Assembly: GCF_003953935.1 (NCBI RefSeq)
Contig: NZ_RXLQ01000013.1
Coordinates: 124,001-188,000, forward strand
Direction: 5' to 3'
Length of the DNA stretch: 64,000 nt
Source of the DNA: Massilia atriviolacea
Lineage (GTDB): Bacteria; Pseudomonadota; Gammaproteobacteria; Burkholderiales; Burkholderiaceae_D
Below are positions 38,580 through 50,935 of this stretch, in pieces. A program made the position numbers and the translations under genes. Every line of letters begins with the position of its first letter. Within the stretch, counting starts at the first letter, position 1. The notes below the pieces were generated by a model that saw only the letters and a program-made list of their open reading frames with translations, ran no database searches and was not told the DNA's origin.

Positions 38580-39434
38580 CTATGATAGCAAGGCCTCGGG
38601 AAGCTGCACAGAAGGCGGGTGAATTGCACTGTCGGCAAGACGGCGCAGCAGGTGGCCGGCGGCCACCATGCCGAAGGTCGCGGTGACCACCATGCTCGAT
38701 CCGAAGCCGGCGCAATTGAGGCCGGTGATGCCTTCGCCGTCGATCTGGCAGCTCTCTTCGCCGGCCGGCATGGTCAGCGGCTCCATCGAGAACACCGCAT
38801 CCACGTTGAACTTGGTTTTCAGGCTGCGCGGAAAGCCGTACTGGCTGCGCAAGCGCTTGCGCACCATTTTCAGCAGCGGTTCCTGCTCGGTCCTGGACAG
38901 GTCGCGCAATGCGATGCGGGTCGGGTCGGTCTTGCCGCCGGCGCTGCCGATGATCACCATCGGCAATTGATGGTCGCGGCAGTAGGCGATCAGGGCGGCC
39001 TTGGCCTTGACGCTGTCGATGGCGTCGACCACGTAGTCGTACCGGTGGGCGCCGATCATCTGGTCGAGGTTGTCGGGATCGATGAATTCCTCGATCAGGT
39101 TGACCTTGCAGAAGGGATTGATCTGGGCGATGCGCTCGGCCAGCGCGCCGATCTTGGCCTGGCCGATGGTGCCGCTCATGGCCTGGATCTGGCGGTTGAT
39201 GTTCGATTCGGCCACGTTGTCGAGGTCGATCAGGGTGAGCTGGCCGATGGCCGAGCGCGCCAGCGCCTCGACGATCCAGGAGCCGACGCCGCCGACGCCG
39301 ATCACGCACACATGGGCGCTGCGAAAGCGCGCCAGCGCGGCCTCGCCGTACAGGCGGCCGATGCCGCCGAAGCGGCGTTCGAAGTCGACCTCGCCGGATG
39401 CGGGAGGAAGGGAGGGGGTGGTGATGGTATTCAT
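38580..39434 (-). CDS. tcdA: tRNA threonylcarbamoyladenosine dehydratase
   Basis: 284 residues with the E1-like/ThiF fold. The N-terminus ERRFGGIGRLYGEAAL and the nucleotide motif VIGVGGVGSWIVEALARS match TcdA (CsdL). DLDNVAESNINRQIQA is the ATP-contact region. YVVDAIDSVKAKAALIAYC and the FGSSMVVTATFGMVAAGHLLRRL end are typical. It cyclises t6A to ct6A at position 37 of ANN-decoding tRNAs. tsaC, needed for t6A itself, is at 54055. It is divergent from the hemerythrin-PdxH gene. Confidence 0.94.
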   Translation of the reverse strand: MNTITTPSLPPASGEVDFERRFGGIGRLYGEAALARFRSAHVCVIGVGGVGSWIVEALARSAIGQLTLIDLDNVAESNINRQIQAMSGTIGQAKIGALAERIAQINPFCKVNLIEEFIDPDNLDQMIGAHRYDYVVDAIDSVKAKAALIAYCRDHQLPMVIIGSAGGKTDPTRIALRDLSRTEQEPLLKMVRKRLRSQYGFPRSLKTKFNVDAVFSMEPLTMPAGEESCQIDGEGITGLNCAGFGSSMVVTATFGMVAAGHLLRRLADSAIHPPSVQLPEALLS

Positions 39435-39516
39435 GCCGCCATTTTAACGGACGCGGCCGGACCGACTGCTCTAAAATGAGCGTTATGTTCCCACCAGCCA
39501 CAAGCGAGAAATCTCC

Positions 39517-40719
39517 ATGAGCTACGCCCTGCCCGACAGCGCCCCCGGCTTCGACCAGCCGATCGCGGTGCTGAAACACTGCCACGACCGCATCCGCAAA
39601 CAGCTGGCGACCCTGGAAAAATTGCTCCCTCACCTGGCCAGCCACGGCGCCGACGAGGAGGCGCGCCAGGCCGCGCGCGCGGTGATCAAGTATTTCGACC
39701 AGGCCGCGCCGCTGCATCACGAAGACGAGGAACAGAACCTGGTGCCGATGCTGCACAGCACGGCCAGCGGGGCCGACGCCGCGCTGCTGGCCGAACTGGT
39801 GCCCGGCATCCTCGACGAGCACCGCCAGATGGATGGCATCTGGCAAGACCTGCACGAGCAGCTGCGCGCCATCGCCGACGGCGCCGCCGCCGTGCTGCGC
39901 GCGCACGACGTGCAGCGCTTCGCCGCCATGTACCGCAGCCACATGGAGCGCGAAGAAGGCCATATCGCGCCGATGGCCAAGCGCCTGTTCAGCGCCGCGC
40001 AGATGGCCGCGCTGGGCCAGGCGATGCAGCAGCGGCGCGGCATCGCCCCGAGCGCCGCCCCGGCCCCGGCGGCGGCGACCGGCGACGCCGTGGCCAGCCT
40101 GCGCAAGGACTACGGCCAGGCCAGCCTGAGCGAGACCGACGTGGCGGACGATCCCTTCGTGCAATTTACCACCTGGTTCGAGGAAGCGCTCAAGGCCCAG
40201 GTCAACGAGCCGAACGCGATGAGCGTGGCGACCGTCGACGAACAGGGCCGGCCGACCTCGCGCATCGTGCTGATCAAGCAGTTCGATCCGCGCGGCTTTA
40301 CCTGGTACACCAATTACCACAGCCAGAAGGGGCGCCAGCTGGCCGCCAACCCGCATGCGGCATTACTGTTCTTCTGGACGGAACTCGAACGCCAGATCCG
40401 GATCGAAGGGAAGGTGGAGCGCACTTCCGAGGAAGAGAGCGACAAGTATTTCCACAGCCGTCCGCTGAAAAGCCGGCTGGCCGCGATTGCGTCCGCACAA
40501 AGCGAGCCGATCGCCAACCGCGACGCGCTGGAACAGCACTATGAGGCAGTCGCCAGGCAATTCGGCGAGGAGCCGCCGCGTCCCGACAACTGGGGCGGCT
40601 TCCGCCTGGTACCCGAACGCATCGAGTTCTGGCAGGGACGCCGCTCGCGCTTTCACGACCGCATCGTGTACACGCTGCAAAGCGATGGCAGCTGGGTGCG
40701 CGAGCGCTTGCAACCTTAA
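39517..40719 (+). CDS. pdxH: Hemerythrin-pyridoxamine 5'-phosphate oxidase fusion
   Basis: 400 residues in one uninterrupted frame. Residues ~14-160 form a hemerythrin HHE domain with the expected metal ligands: H23 in [10 protein letters not shown]67/E71 in [12 protein letters not shown]102 in [11 protein letters not shown] and H142/E146 in [12 protein letters not shown]. An Ala/Pro linker (~165-192) follows. Residues ~195-400 are a complete Pdx[73 protein letters not shown] and a C-terminal ERLQP. PdxH uses FMN and O2 to make pyridoxal phosphate. The hemerythrin part could bind O2, iron or NO. Normal PdxH proteins lack it. Confidence 0.95.
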   Translation: MSYALPDSAPGFDQPIAVLKHCHDRIRKQLATLEKLLPHLASHGADEEARQAARAVIKYFDQAAPLHHEDEEQNLVPMLHSTASGADAALLAELVPGILDEHRQMDGIWQDLHEQLRAIADGAAAVLRAHDVQRFAAMYRSHMEREEGHIAPMAKRLFSAAQMAALGQAMQQRRGIAPSAAPAPAAATGDAVASLRKDYGQASLSETDVADDPFVQFTTWFEEALKAQVNEPNAMSVATVDEQGRPTSRIVLIKQFDPRGFTWYTNYHSQKGRQLAANPHAALLFFWTELERQIRIEGKVERTSEEESDKYFHSRPLKSRLAAIASAQSEPIANRDALEQHYEAVARQFGEEPPRPDNWGGFRLVPERIEFWQGRRSRFHDRIVYTLQSDGSWVRERLQP

Positions 40720-40769
40720 GCGGCCTGCGTGCACGCACACGGGCCTGCCGTCATCGACCGGAGGTGCCT

Positions 40770-42011
40770 GTGTTCCAGCAGATCAGACTGAAGGCCTGGA
40801 GCGAGGGGCTGCGCAGCCAGCCCTCGCTGCCATTGCGGGTGGAATTGTGGAACGGGCAGCGTTTCGATTTTTCGCCCGAAGCGCCGCGCGTGACGGTGCG
40901 CGTGCCGCGCCCGGGCGCGCTGCGCTATTTGCTGTCGCCCTCGCTGTACACGCTGGGCCGCGCGTACGTCGAAGGCGCGCTCGATGTCAGCGGGCGCGCC
41001 AGCGACATGATCGCCGTGGTCAATGCGCTGGCCGGCGATCCACTCGCCGCCAGGCAGCCCGCGCTGGGGCGCCTGCTCGGCGCGCTCGGCGATGCGCTGG
41101 GCGACGCACTCGGCGGCGGCCACACGCGCCAGCGCGATGCGCGGGCGGTGCGCTACCACTACGATGTGTCCAACGATTTCTACGGCGCCTGGCTCGATCC
41201 GAACATGGTGTATTCCTGCGCCTACTTCGAGAACGGCAGCGAAACGCTGGCCGAGGCGCAGCTCGGGAAGATCGACCACATCCTCACCAAGATCGGCCTG
41301 CGGCCCGGCCACCGCCTGCTCGACATCGGCTGCGGCTGGGGCGCGCTGGCGATCCGGGCGGCCCAGCGCTACGGCGCGCGCTGCGTCGGCATCACCCTGT
41401 CCGACAACCAGGCCAGGCTGGCGCGCGAACAGGTCCAGCGGGCCGGCCTGCAAGGGCTGGTCGACATCCGCCTGCAGGATTACCGCGACGTCGGCGGGCA
41501 GTTCGACCGCATCACCAGCGTGGGCATGTTCGAGCACGTGGGCGTGCGCCAGCTGCCGGCGTACTTCCGCCGCATGGCGACCCTGCTCGCGCCCGACGGC
41601 GTGGCGATGAACCACGGCCTGACCAGCACCGATCCGGACGGCCGCGGCGTGCCGCACGGTGGCGGCGAATTCATCAGCAAGTATGTGTTCCCGCGCGGGG
41701 AACTGGCGCACCTGGGCACGGTGGTCAAGGCCATGCAGCAAGGCGGGCTGGAGGTGCGCGACGTGGAAAACCTGCGGCGCCACTACGCGCGCACCTGCGC
41801 CATGTGGAGCGAGAATTTCGAGGCGAATGCGGAGCGCATCAAGGGCTTGACCGACGCGCGCCGTTTTCGCATCTGGCAGGTGTACCTGGCCGGGTGCACG
41901 CATGCGTTCGCGCATGACTGGATCAGCCTGTACCAGATCGTGTGCGGCAAGGCCGGGCGCGATCCGGCGCCGATACCGTGGTCGCGGCGCTACATGTATG
42001 CGCAGGCGTGA
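40770..42011 (+). CDS. cfa: Cyclopropane-fatty-acyl-phospholipid synthase family methyltransferase
   Basis: 413 residues. The N-terminal domain has the YVEGALDVSG block of CFA synthases. YHYDVSNDFYGAWLDPNMVYSCAYF is the active-site signature. The SAM motif is LLDIGCGWGALAIRAA, and ITSVGMFEHVG and GEFISKYVFPRGEL follow. It methylenates unsaturated acyl chains in membrane phospholipids. Two GTG codons start the frame, at 40764 and 40770. GGAGGT overlaps the first, so the second is preferred. It lies 50 bp after the hemerythrin-PdxH gene on the same strand. Confidence 0.9.
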   Translation: MFQQIRLKAWSEGLRSQPSLPLRVELWNGQRFDFSPEAPRVTVRVPRPGALRYLLSPSLYTLGRAYVEGALDVSGRASDMIAVVNALAGDPLAARQPALGRLLGALGDALGDALGGGHTRQRDARAVRYHYDVSNDFYGAWLDPNMVYSCAYFENGSETLAEAQLGKIDHILTKIGLRPGHRLLDIGCGWGALAIRAAQRYGARCVGITLSDNQARLAREQVQRAGLQGLVDIRLQDYRDVGGQFDRITSVGMFEHVGVRQLPAYFRRMATLLAPDGVAMNHGLTSTDPDGRGVPHGGGEFISKYVFPRGELAHLGTVVKAMQQGGLEVRDVENLRRHYARTCAMWSENFEANAERIKGLTDARRFRIWQVYLAGCTHAFAHDWISLYQIVCGKAGRDPAPIPWSRRYMYAQA

Positions 42012-42109
42012 GCCCGCGCGGCCGCGCCTGCGTTACGGAGGCGGCCAGCGGCCAAGGAAGGATGCCTGGCAGGCCTGGCGCAGTTCCCTTCCCGCCTCGA
42101 ACGGACCGA

Positions 42110-42415
42110 TTACTTTGCCTTGAGCTTTGCGTTCCTGGCAGCGTCGTCCTCGCCCTGGCGCGCCATGTCGCCGGGCAGTGCGCGCGCCTGTTCGCCGTGC
42201 GTCCCGAACTGCTGGTGGCTGTCCTCATGCACGACCAGGCAGGCCAGCCCCGGCACGATGTTCAAGGGCTGGTAGCCCTTGTTCGCGCCGCGCGACACGA
42301 CGTTGTACACCGGTACGGCGCTGACGTCCTGGCCCAGCACCGATTTGATGTGCGCCGACTGCTCGCCGCTCAGGGCCAGCCAGCCGGCCGGAATAAATAC
42401 CTCTGATGAATTCAC
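42110..42415 (-). CDS. Small hypothetical protein sharing the collagen-like protein's N-terminal motif
   Basis: 101 residues from a GTG with AAGGGAG seven bases before it. The N-terminus VNSSEVFIPAGWLALSGEQ continues SAHIKSVLGQDVSAVPVYNV. This aligns without gaps to the start of the collagen-like protein upstream (L-x-L-x3-Q-x3-I-x3-L/S-G-Q). The rest includes NIVPGLACLVVHEDSHQQFG and a charged, Ala-rich C-terminus. No signal peptide or membrane helix is seen. No known family was recognised. It lies 130 bp downstream of the collagen-like gene, so the two are probably one unit. Confidence 0.62.
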   Translation of the reverse strand: MNSSEVFIPAGWLALSGEQSAHIKSVLGQDVSAVPVYNVVSRGANKGYQPLNIVPGLACLVVHEDSHQQFGTHGEQARALPGDMARQGEDDAARNAKLKAK

Positions 42416-42545
42416 AATAAAGCTCCCTTGTTGACTCTGTCGTAGTGAAGAAGAACCTTGGCGCCCTTGCGCGCCAAACCGGAACCATGGCCCGGGCAAT
42501 GCCGATCGCCCAGGCCATGGGCAGCGCCGCTAGCCGATCAGCCGC

Positions 42546-43199
42546 CTAGTAGCGTTGATAGCCTTGCGAACCCGGATAGCCCTGGCCGGCGAAACCCGGA
42601 TAGCCCTGGCCGGGGAAGCCCTGGAAGCCGATGCCGGGGAATCCCTGCCCCCCCTGGAAGCCGAACGGGCCCTGGAAGCCCTGCCCGCCCTGGAAGCTGC
42701 CCATGCCCTGCGGTCCCTGGTAGCCCTGCTGCCCGACGAAACCCTGGAATCCCAGCGGCCCGACGAAGCCGCTCGGCCCCTGGAAGCCGAACACCGCCTG
42801 CGGCCCCTGGTAGCCCTGCTGTCCCTGGCCGCCCTGGAAGGCGAAGGGGTTGAAGAAACCGGGTCCCTGCGCGCCCTGGAAGCCGAACGGCCCGAAGACG
42901 CCTTGCGACCCCTGGAAGCCGACCATGGCCTGCGGGCCCTGGAAGCCGAACGGACCGACCGAGCCCTGGAAGCCGAGCGGGCCGATGACGGCCTGCGTGC
43001 CCTGGAAGCCGCCCGACGCCTGCGGCCCCTGGTAGCCCTGCGGCCCCTGATAACCCTGCACCCACGGGACGCCCTGCCCAGCCTGTACGCCAGGGAAGTC
43101 GGGGACGATCCGGATCGACGTCATCCGTTGTCCGCTAAGGGCGTGAATTTGACGAATCTGATCGTCGTTCAGCGATAACACCAAGCCTTGTTCATTCAT
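42546..43199 (-). CDS. Collagen-like Gly/Gln/Phe repeat protein
   Basis: 217 residues from MNEQGLVLSLNDDQIRQIHA; the frame extends further upstream with no better start. After ~40 residues the protein becomes quasi Gly-X-Y triplets dominated by GFQ, GYQ, GPQ, GPF and GQG, with interruptions (for example QGYQGPQGYQGPQ, GPFGFQGPQ, GQGYPGFAGQGYPG). Phe, Tyr and Gln are unusually frequent and charged residues are almost absent. Classical bacterial collagens have far more Pro, Lys and Glu. No signal peptide, anchor or membrane helix is evident. It may self-assemble or phase-separate, which is inference. The gene downstream shares its N-terminal motif. Confidence 0.78.
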   Translation of the reverse strand: MNEQGLVLSLNDDQIRQIHALSGQRMTSIRIVPDFPGVQAGQGVPWVQGYQGPQGYQGPQASGGFQGTQAVIGPLGFQGSVGPFGFQGPQAMVGFQGSQGVFGPFGFQGAQGPGFFNPFAFQGGQGQQGYQGPQAVFGFQGPSGFVGPLGFQGFVGQQGYQGPQGMGSFQGGQGFQGPFGFQGGQGFPGIGFQGFPGQGYPGFAGQGYPGSQGYQRY

Positions 43200-43477
43200 G
43201 TCCGTGCACTCCTCTGGATTTAAAGAAAGATCAACAATGACGCGTTGAGAAAAATTGCTCGTAAGCCGCTGCGCCTGCCGGGCGTCGGGCACATGTCCCG
43301 CAGGCGTGACTCAGAATAAGCTGACGGCGATGCCGGGGTACCTGACGCTTCGTATAGGGCCTCCCCTATCCGAATCGACAGGCGACAAAGCGCCGCGCGC
43401 GGCAGCGGAGCGCTTCTGCCAGCAAAAAAAATGGAAAGGGGAATCAGGAGTTGAACCGCGCCACTGGCGGCGGCGCC

Positions 43478-45796
<2,319 letters not shown>

Positions 45797-45802
45797 CGCG
45801 CC

Positions 45803-46852
45803 CTACGCCGCGTCCTGGCGGGCACAATCGCGGAAGCGCTCGCGGATTTCGAGCACCGCCGGCCAGCGCCGCAGCAGCGCGTCCACGCAGCGCGGGTCGA
45901 AGTGGCTGCCGCTGTTGTCGACCAGGTAGGCGCGCGCCGCCTCCAGGGTCCAGGCGGTCTTATAGGGGCGCACGCTGGTCAGGGCGTCGAACACGTCGGC
46001 CACGGCGACGATGCGCCCGACCAGCGGAATTGCCTCGCCCTGCAAGCCGTTGGGATAGCCCTGGCCGTCGAAGCGCTCGTGGTGGGTGTGGGCGATCACG
46101 GCGGCCAGCTGCAGCATGCTCGCTTCGCTGGCCTTGAGGATGTTGTAGCCGATCGCCGCGTGCTGGCGCATGATGTCCATTTCCTCGGGGCCCAGGCGGC
46201 CCGGCTTGAGCAGGATGTGGTCGGGCGTGCCGACCTTGCCGATGTCGTGCATGGGCGCGGCGTTGAGGATGCAGGCCTGTTCCTCGTTGGACAGGCCCAG
46301 TTCGGCCGCGATCAGGCAGGAGTAATGCGCCATGCGCTGGATGTGGGCGCCGGTTTCGGGGTCGCGGTATTCGGAGGCGCGGCACAGCAGCAGGATGGTT
46401 TCCTGCTCGCGCGCGCGCAGTTCGGCGGTGGCCTTGCCGACTTCGCTGGCCAGCCAGCTGGCGCGGCTTTGCAGGGCCAGGGTGGCGCGCCGCAGTTCCA
46501 GCATGTTGCGCGTGCGCGCCAGGAATTCGACCTTGTCGATCGGCTTGATCAGGAAATCGTTGGCGCCGTTCTCCAGCGCGCGGTGGCGCACTTCCACGTC
46601 CTGGCTGGCGGTGACCATCAGCACCGGCGGACGCTCGCGCGCCTCGCCCCCGAGCGCGGCGATGAAATCGAGGCCGTTCAGGTCCGGCATCATGTAATCG
46701 AGCACCAGCAGGTCGTAGGGATGGGCCTGGCACCACGCCAGCGCCTCGCGCGCCGACTGGAAGGCCACCGTGTCGATCCCGGGCAGCTTGTCCATCAGGC
46801 GCGACATCAGCACCAGGTTGATATGGGTATCGTCGACGATCACGACCTTCAT
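45803..46852 (-). CDS. REC-HD-GYP response regulator, probable cyclic-di-GMP phosphodiesterase
   Basis: 349 residues from MKVVIVDDTHINLVLMSRLM. The receiver has phospho-Asp in LLVLDYMMPDLNG and Lys in FLIKPIDK. A helical linker precedes the HD-GYP domain: HD in APMHDIGKVGTPDHILLKPG, then HAAIGYNIL, HTHHERFDGQGYPNGLQG and VADVFDALTS. All metal and GYP residues look intact, so it should degrade cyclic-di-GMP. It precedes the hybrid kinase in the same operon. The frame has an upstream start six codons earlier, less likely. Confidence 0.94.
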   Translation of the reverse strand: MKVVIVDDTHINLVLMSRLMDKLPGIDTVAFQSAREALAWCQAHPYDLLVLDYMMPDLNGLDFIAALGGEARERPPVLMVTASQDVEVRHRALENGANDFLIKPIDKVEFLARTRNMLELRRATLALQSRASWLASEVGKATAELRAREQETILLLCRASEYRDPETGAHIQRMAHYSCLIAAELGLSNEEQACILNAAPMHDIGKVGTPDHILLKPGRLGPEEMDIMRQHAAIGYNILKASEASMLQLAAVIAHTHHERFDGQGYPNGLQGEAIPLVGRIVAVADVFDALTSVRPYKTAWTLEAARAYLVDNSGSHFDPRCVDALLRRWPAVLEIRERFRDCARQDAA

Positions 46853-46883
46853 GGCTGTCCCGGGTGGCATGTGGATGGCGTCG

Positions 46884-47423
<540 letters not shown>

Positions 47424-47566
47424 CGCTCGCTCCGGTGAGGGATTGATATACGGATCACTGTAACGCAAAGCGCCCCCGCATGCACCTGCAATCGATGGCC
47501 CCGGCGGCGCGGGAAAAGCCGGAAAGCGCCAAAATTTGGCATAATGTCATAAACCACAGGGCAACA

Positions 47567-48076
47567 ATGAACACTAGCTCCCCCCGCGCCGCTACGCGCG
47601 CATTCGACACGGCGCAGTTTCGCCAGGCACTGTCGCAGTTTGCCACCGGCGTCACCGTGATCACGACGCGCCTGGCGGACGGCACGTTCCGCGGCCTGAC
47701 GGCCAGCTCCTTCAATTCGGTCTCGCTCGACCCGCCGCTGGTGTTGTGGAGCCTCGGCAACGTCGCCAACAGCCTGCCCATCTTCAGCGGCAACTCGCAC
47801 TACGTCATCAACGTGCTGGGCGCCGACCAGGCCCACCTGGCGCAGCGCTTTTCGAGGCGCAGCGAAAACCCCTTCGGCGACATCGAGTACGAGCTCTCGC
47901 GCACCGGCCAGCCGATCCTCAAGGGCGTCTCGGCGTGGTTCGAGTGCCACAACCGCAGCCGCTATCCCGAGGGCGACCACGTGATTTTCGTGGGCGAAGT
48001 CGAAGAATGCGCGGTGCATCCGCAAGCCTCGCTGATTTTTCACGGCGGGCAATTCGGCAGCACCCAAACGCGGTAA
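47567..48076 (+). CDS. Flavin reductase family protein (FMN-binding)
   Basis: 169 residues. The flavin reductase-like split-barrel signature is in [40 protein letters not shown] and [12 protein letters not shown] His-rich C-terminal region has [13 protein letters not shown]. These proteins supply reduced FMN/FAD to two-component monooxygenases. No monooxygenase is next to it. It precedes gcdH by 91 bp on the same strand. The start follows a poor ribosome site. Confidence 0.9.
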   Translation: MNTSSPRAATRAFDTAQFRQALSQFATGVTVITTRLADGTFRGLTASSFNSVSLDPPLVLWSLGNVANSLPIFSGNSHYVINVLGADQAHLAQRFSRRSENPFGDIEYELSRTGQPILKGVSAWFECHNRSRYPEGDHVIFVGEVEECAVHPQASLIFHGGQFGSTQTR

Positions 48077-48167
48077 AATCCGGACCACCCGAAAAGCAGT
48101 CTATACAAGTTTGGTTGATCCAGCCATTCCACCATTTTCCGATACTAAAACAGAGACAGGAACCGCC

Positions 48168-49361
48168 ATGACCCGATCCGATGCCCGCAAAGCCCAATTC
48201 CACTGGGACGATCCGCTGCTGCTCAACGAACAGCTCACCGACGACGAACGCATGGTGCGCGACGCCGCCGCCGCCTACTGCCAGGACAAGCTGGCGCCGC
48301 GCATCCTCGAAGCGTTCCGCCACGAGCGCATGGACACGAGCATCTTCCGCGAAATGGGCGAGCTGGGCCTGCTGGGCCCCACCATTCCCGAGCAGTACGG
48401 CGGTCCGGGCATGAATTACGTGGCCTACGGCCTGATCGCGCGCGAAGTCGAGCGCATCGATTCGGGCTACCGCTCGATGATGAGCGTGCAATCGTCGCTG
48501 GTGATGGTGCCGATCTACGAGTTCGGGACCGAGGAGCAGCGCCAGAAATACCTGCCGAAGCTGGCCACCGGCGAATGGATCGGCTGCTTCGGCCTGACCG
48601 AGCCGAACCACGGTTCGGACCCGGGTTCGATGATCACCCGCGCCAAGAAAGTGCCAGGCGGCTACGCCCTGACCGGTTCCAAGATGTGGATCACCAATTC
48701 CCCGGTGGCCGATGTGTTCGTGGTCTGGGCCAAGGACGATGAAGGCGCGATCCGCGGCTTCGTGCTGGAAAAAGGCATGGCCGGCCTGTCCGCGCCGGCG
48801 ATCCACGGCAAGTTCGGCCTGCGCGCCTCGGTCACCGGCGAAATCGTGATGGACAATGTGTTCTGCCCGGAAGAAAACGCCTTCCCCGACGTGCGCGGCC
48901 TGAAAGGCCCGTTCACCTGCCTCAATTCGGCCCGCTACGGCATCGCCTGGGGCGCGCTGGGCGCGGCCGAAGCCTGCTGGCACACCGCGCGCCAGTACGT
49001 CATGGACCGGGTGCAGTTCGGCCGTCCGCTGGCGGCCAACCAGCTGGTGCAAAAGAAACTGGCCGACATGCAGACCGAAATCACGCTCGGCCTGCAAGGT
49101 TGCCTGCAACTGGGCCGCATGAAGGATGCCGGCACGGCGGCGGTGGAAATCACCTCGATGATGAAGCGCAATTCCTGCGGCAAGTCGCTGGACATCGCCC
49201 GCGTGGCGCGCGACATGCTGGGCGGTAACGGCATTTCGGACGAGTTCGGCGTAATCCGCCACATGGTCAACCTGGAAGTGGTCAACACCTACGAAGGCAC
49301 GCATGACATCCATGCCCTGATCCTCGGACGTGCGCAGACCGGGATCCAGGCTTTCCAGTAA
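48168..49361 (+). CDS. gcdH: Glutaryl-CoA dehydrogenase
   Basis: 397 residues. It is an acyl-CoA dehydrogenase: [54 protein letters not shown], and the catalytic Glu in [20 protein letters not shown], the glutaryl-CoA type. A key Arg for the glutaryl carboxylate lies in [12 protein letters not shown]. It oxidatively decarboxylates glutaryl-CoA to crotonyl-CoA in lysine/tryptophan breakdown. The ATG has CAGGAA before it. A strong terminator follows. Confidence 0.95.
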   Translation: MTRSDARKAQFHWDDPLLLNEQLTDDERMVRDAAAAYCQDKLAPRILEAFRHERMDTSIFREMGELGLLGPTIPEQYGGPGMNYVAYGLIAREVERIDSGYRSMMSVQSSLVMVPIYEFGTEEQRQKYLPKLATGEWIGCFGLTEPNHGSDPGSMITRAKKVPGGYALTGSKMWITNSPVADVFVVWAKDDEGAIRGFVLEKGMAGLSAPAIHGKFGLRASVTGEIVMDNVFCPEENAFPDVRGLKGPFTCLNSARYGIAWGALGAAEACWHTARQYVMDRVQFGRPLAANQLVQKKLADMQTEITLGLQGCLQLGRMKDAGTAAVEITSMMKRNSCGKSLDIARVARDMLGGNGISDEFGVIRHMVNLEVVNTYEGTHDIHALILGRAQTGIQAFQ

Positions 49362-49378
49362 GCGGCGGCAAGGCTGTG

Positions 49379-49406
49379 AAAAAACCCGCTGCGGCGGGTT
49401 TTTTTA
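49379..49406 (+). terminator. Rho-independent terminator after gcdH
   Basis: AAAAAACCCGC-TGCG-GCGGGTTTTTTT, 17 bp after the stop. The flanking A and T runs make it potentially bidirectional. Confidence 0.92.
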
Positions 49407-49542
49407 CGTCCGCCGCCCGTGTTTCCGTCGAGCTTGCTCATCTGGACAGGGCGTGACGCAGATTAAGCGCTGGCGGCGGCGCTTTTCTATCATGGCCTAG
49501 CGGGGCCGGCCTGGCCGGCCCAACCATTCCAACGGAGACGAC

Positions 49543-49854
49543 ATGGATACGACGATTGCCAAAAAAGAGGTACTGGAACGCTTGCACGGCCTGCGCTTCG
49601 ACGAGAAAACCCTGACCATCTGGGTGACCTCGACCGGCTGCACCGGCAAGGACGACTTCGAGATACGCCTCAGCAAGGGGACGACGGGAAAAATCACGCT
49701 GGGCATGGAGATCGTGCGGATCGCGCCGGACCTGTGCAAGACGACCACGCACGTCGTCGAACTCGGCTTTTCATGGGAAGAACTCGGCATCGACGCGGCG
49801 CTGCTCAAGAGCGCCTCGGTCAGGGTGGCGAATCCGTTCGGCGTGTTGCGATAA
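49543..49854 (+). CDS. Hypothetical protein
   Basis: 103 residues, not recognised. It begins MDTTIAKKEVLERLHGLRFD and has a mixed alpha/beta look, with LTIWVTSTGCTGKDDFEIRLSKG and THVVELGFSWEELGIDAALL. Two Cys are present. There is no signal peptide or membrane helix. CGGAGACG precedes the ATG. The codon pattern matches neighbours. It is alone between the gcdH terminator and a convergent ompW. Confidence 0.6.
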   Translation: MDTTIAKKEVLERLHGLRFDEKTLTIWVTSTGCTGKDDFEIRLSKGTTGKITLGMEIVRIAPDLCKTTTHVVELGFSWEELGIDAALLKSASVRVANPFGVLR

Positions 49855-50159
49855 GGACGGCCATGCCGCGCTAACGGCTGCCGTGGGCTGAATGGGGGAC
49901 GGGTTTGCCAAGGGACGTGCCCGCGATTTTACTGGCGCATCTGGCGGTACAGCACACCGAAAAGAAGAAGGGCGACGCAGCATGTCTACTGTTCGACGCC
50001 ATGCACTGTGCGGCGGTTGCCGCACAACGCGTGGGCGGGTTTGCACTCGTCGTCGACGCCAAAACGCGCAGGCAGCCGCGTTCCACCGCAAGGACGGAGT
50101 CGTTCCGCTTCCCGAAAATCCCTTGATTTCATGCATGCCCTTCAGCGGCATGCCGCCAT
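49855..50159. other. Intergenic stretch before the ompW terminator
   Basis: 305 bp. Short frames on the plus strand (60-90 codons) lack ribosome sites and recognisable content. The composition is lower in GC than the genes around it. Nothing else is seen. Confidence 0.4.
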
Positions 50160-50194
50160 AAAAAAATGCCGCCCGGTGGGCACCAGGGCGGCAT
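50160..50194 (-). terminator. Rho-independent terminator after ompW
   Basis: On the minus strand ATGCCGCCC-TGGTGCCCACC-GGGCGGCAT is followed by TTTTTTAT. It lies 25 bp beyond the ompW stop. Confidence 0.9.
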
Positions 50195-50219
50195 CGCTGT
50201 CGAGCGGCAAGTCCTTACA

Positions 50220-50900
50220 TCAGAACTTGTAGCCGATCCCGAAGCTGATCACCTGCGGATCGAGCGTGATGTCCTGGGTCTGGCCCGACGAGAAGTCGAC
50301 CTTGGTCTTGAGGAAGCTCTTGATGTAGGCCACGTCCGCGAACCAGCGCTCGTTGATGTTGTACACCAGGCCGGCCTGCAGGCTGGTGGCCAGCTTGTTC
50401 TTGACCTTGAAGGTGGTCGCCGGACCGCCGATGTCGCTGATCGCGGTCAGGCGGCCGGAACCGGTCTCCTTGGCGAAATACGCGTACGTCACGCCCGCGC
50501 CCACGTAGGGACGCAGCATCGCCTGCGGCTTGAAGAAGCGGTACTGCACCAGGAAGGTCGGCGGCAGTGCCTTGACCGTGCCCAGCTCGCCCGTGCCCTT
50601 GATGGCGCCGTCGCCGTACAGCGTGTGCTTGAACGGCATGCCCAGGTCCAGCTCGGCCGAGACGTTATCGGTCAGGCTGTACGAAAACGAAAAGATCGGC
50701 TTCGTGTCGGAACCGATGGCGGCCTTGGTGCCCGGCAGCGCAGGCGCGCTGACGTCGCCGCTCTTGACCTTCGGCGTGATTTCGGCGACGCCGACCTTGG
50801 CGGTCCACTGGCCGGCCGACTGCGCCGAAGCGCTTGACGCGAGCGCCATCACGGCCGCCGCGGCGACTGCCTTGCCGACACTATTCATACGTAATTTCAT
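50220..50900 (-). CDS. ompW: OmpW-family outer-membrane protein
   Basis: 226 residues with a signal peptide ending in SSASA. It is an eight-stranded barrel type: WTAKVGVAEITPK at the start, IFSFSYSLTDNVSAELDLGMPFKH, ALPPTFLVQYRF, RPYVGAGVTYAYF, SLQAGLVYNINERWFADVAYIKSFLK and a final ISFGIGYKF with C-terminal Phe. OmpW barrels carry small hydrophobic compounds. GGAG precedes the ATG. It is 35 bp downstream of the GDSL hydrolase gene but has its own terminator. Confidence 0.93.
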   Translation of the reverse strand: MKLRMNSVGKAVAAAAVMALASSASAQSAGQWTAKVGVAEITPKVKSGDVSAPALPGTKAAIGSDTKPIFSFSYSLTDNVSAELDLGMPFKHTLYGDGAIKGTGELGTVKALPPTFLVQYRFFKPQAMLRPYVGAGVTYAYFAKETGSGRLTAISDIGGPATTFKVKNKLATSLQAGLVYNINERWFADVAYIKSFLKTKVDFSSGQTQDITLDPQVISFGIGYKF

Positions 50901-50935
50901 TTTTTCTCCAGGTTCTTATTATGTGCGCGTCAAGC

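Noticed and set aside
49892-50161. Short plus-strand frames between the hypothetical gene and ompW
   Set aside because: Several overlapping frames of 70-90 codons exist in different phases, none with a ribosome site or plausible composition.
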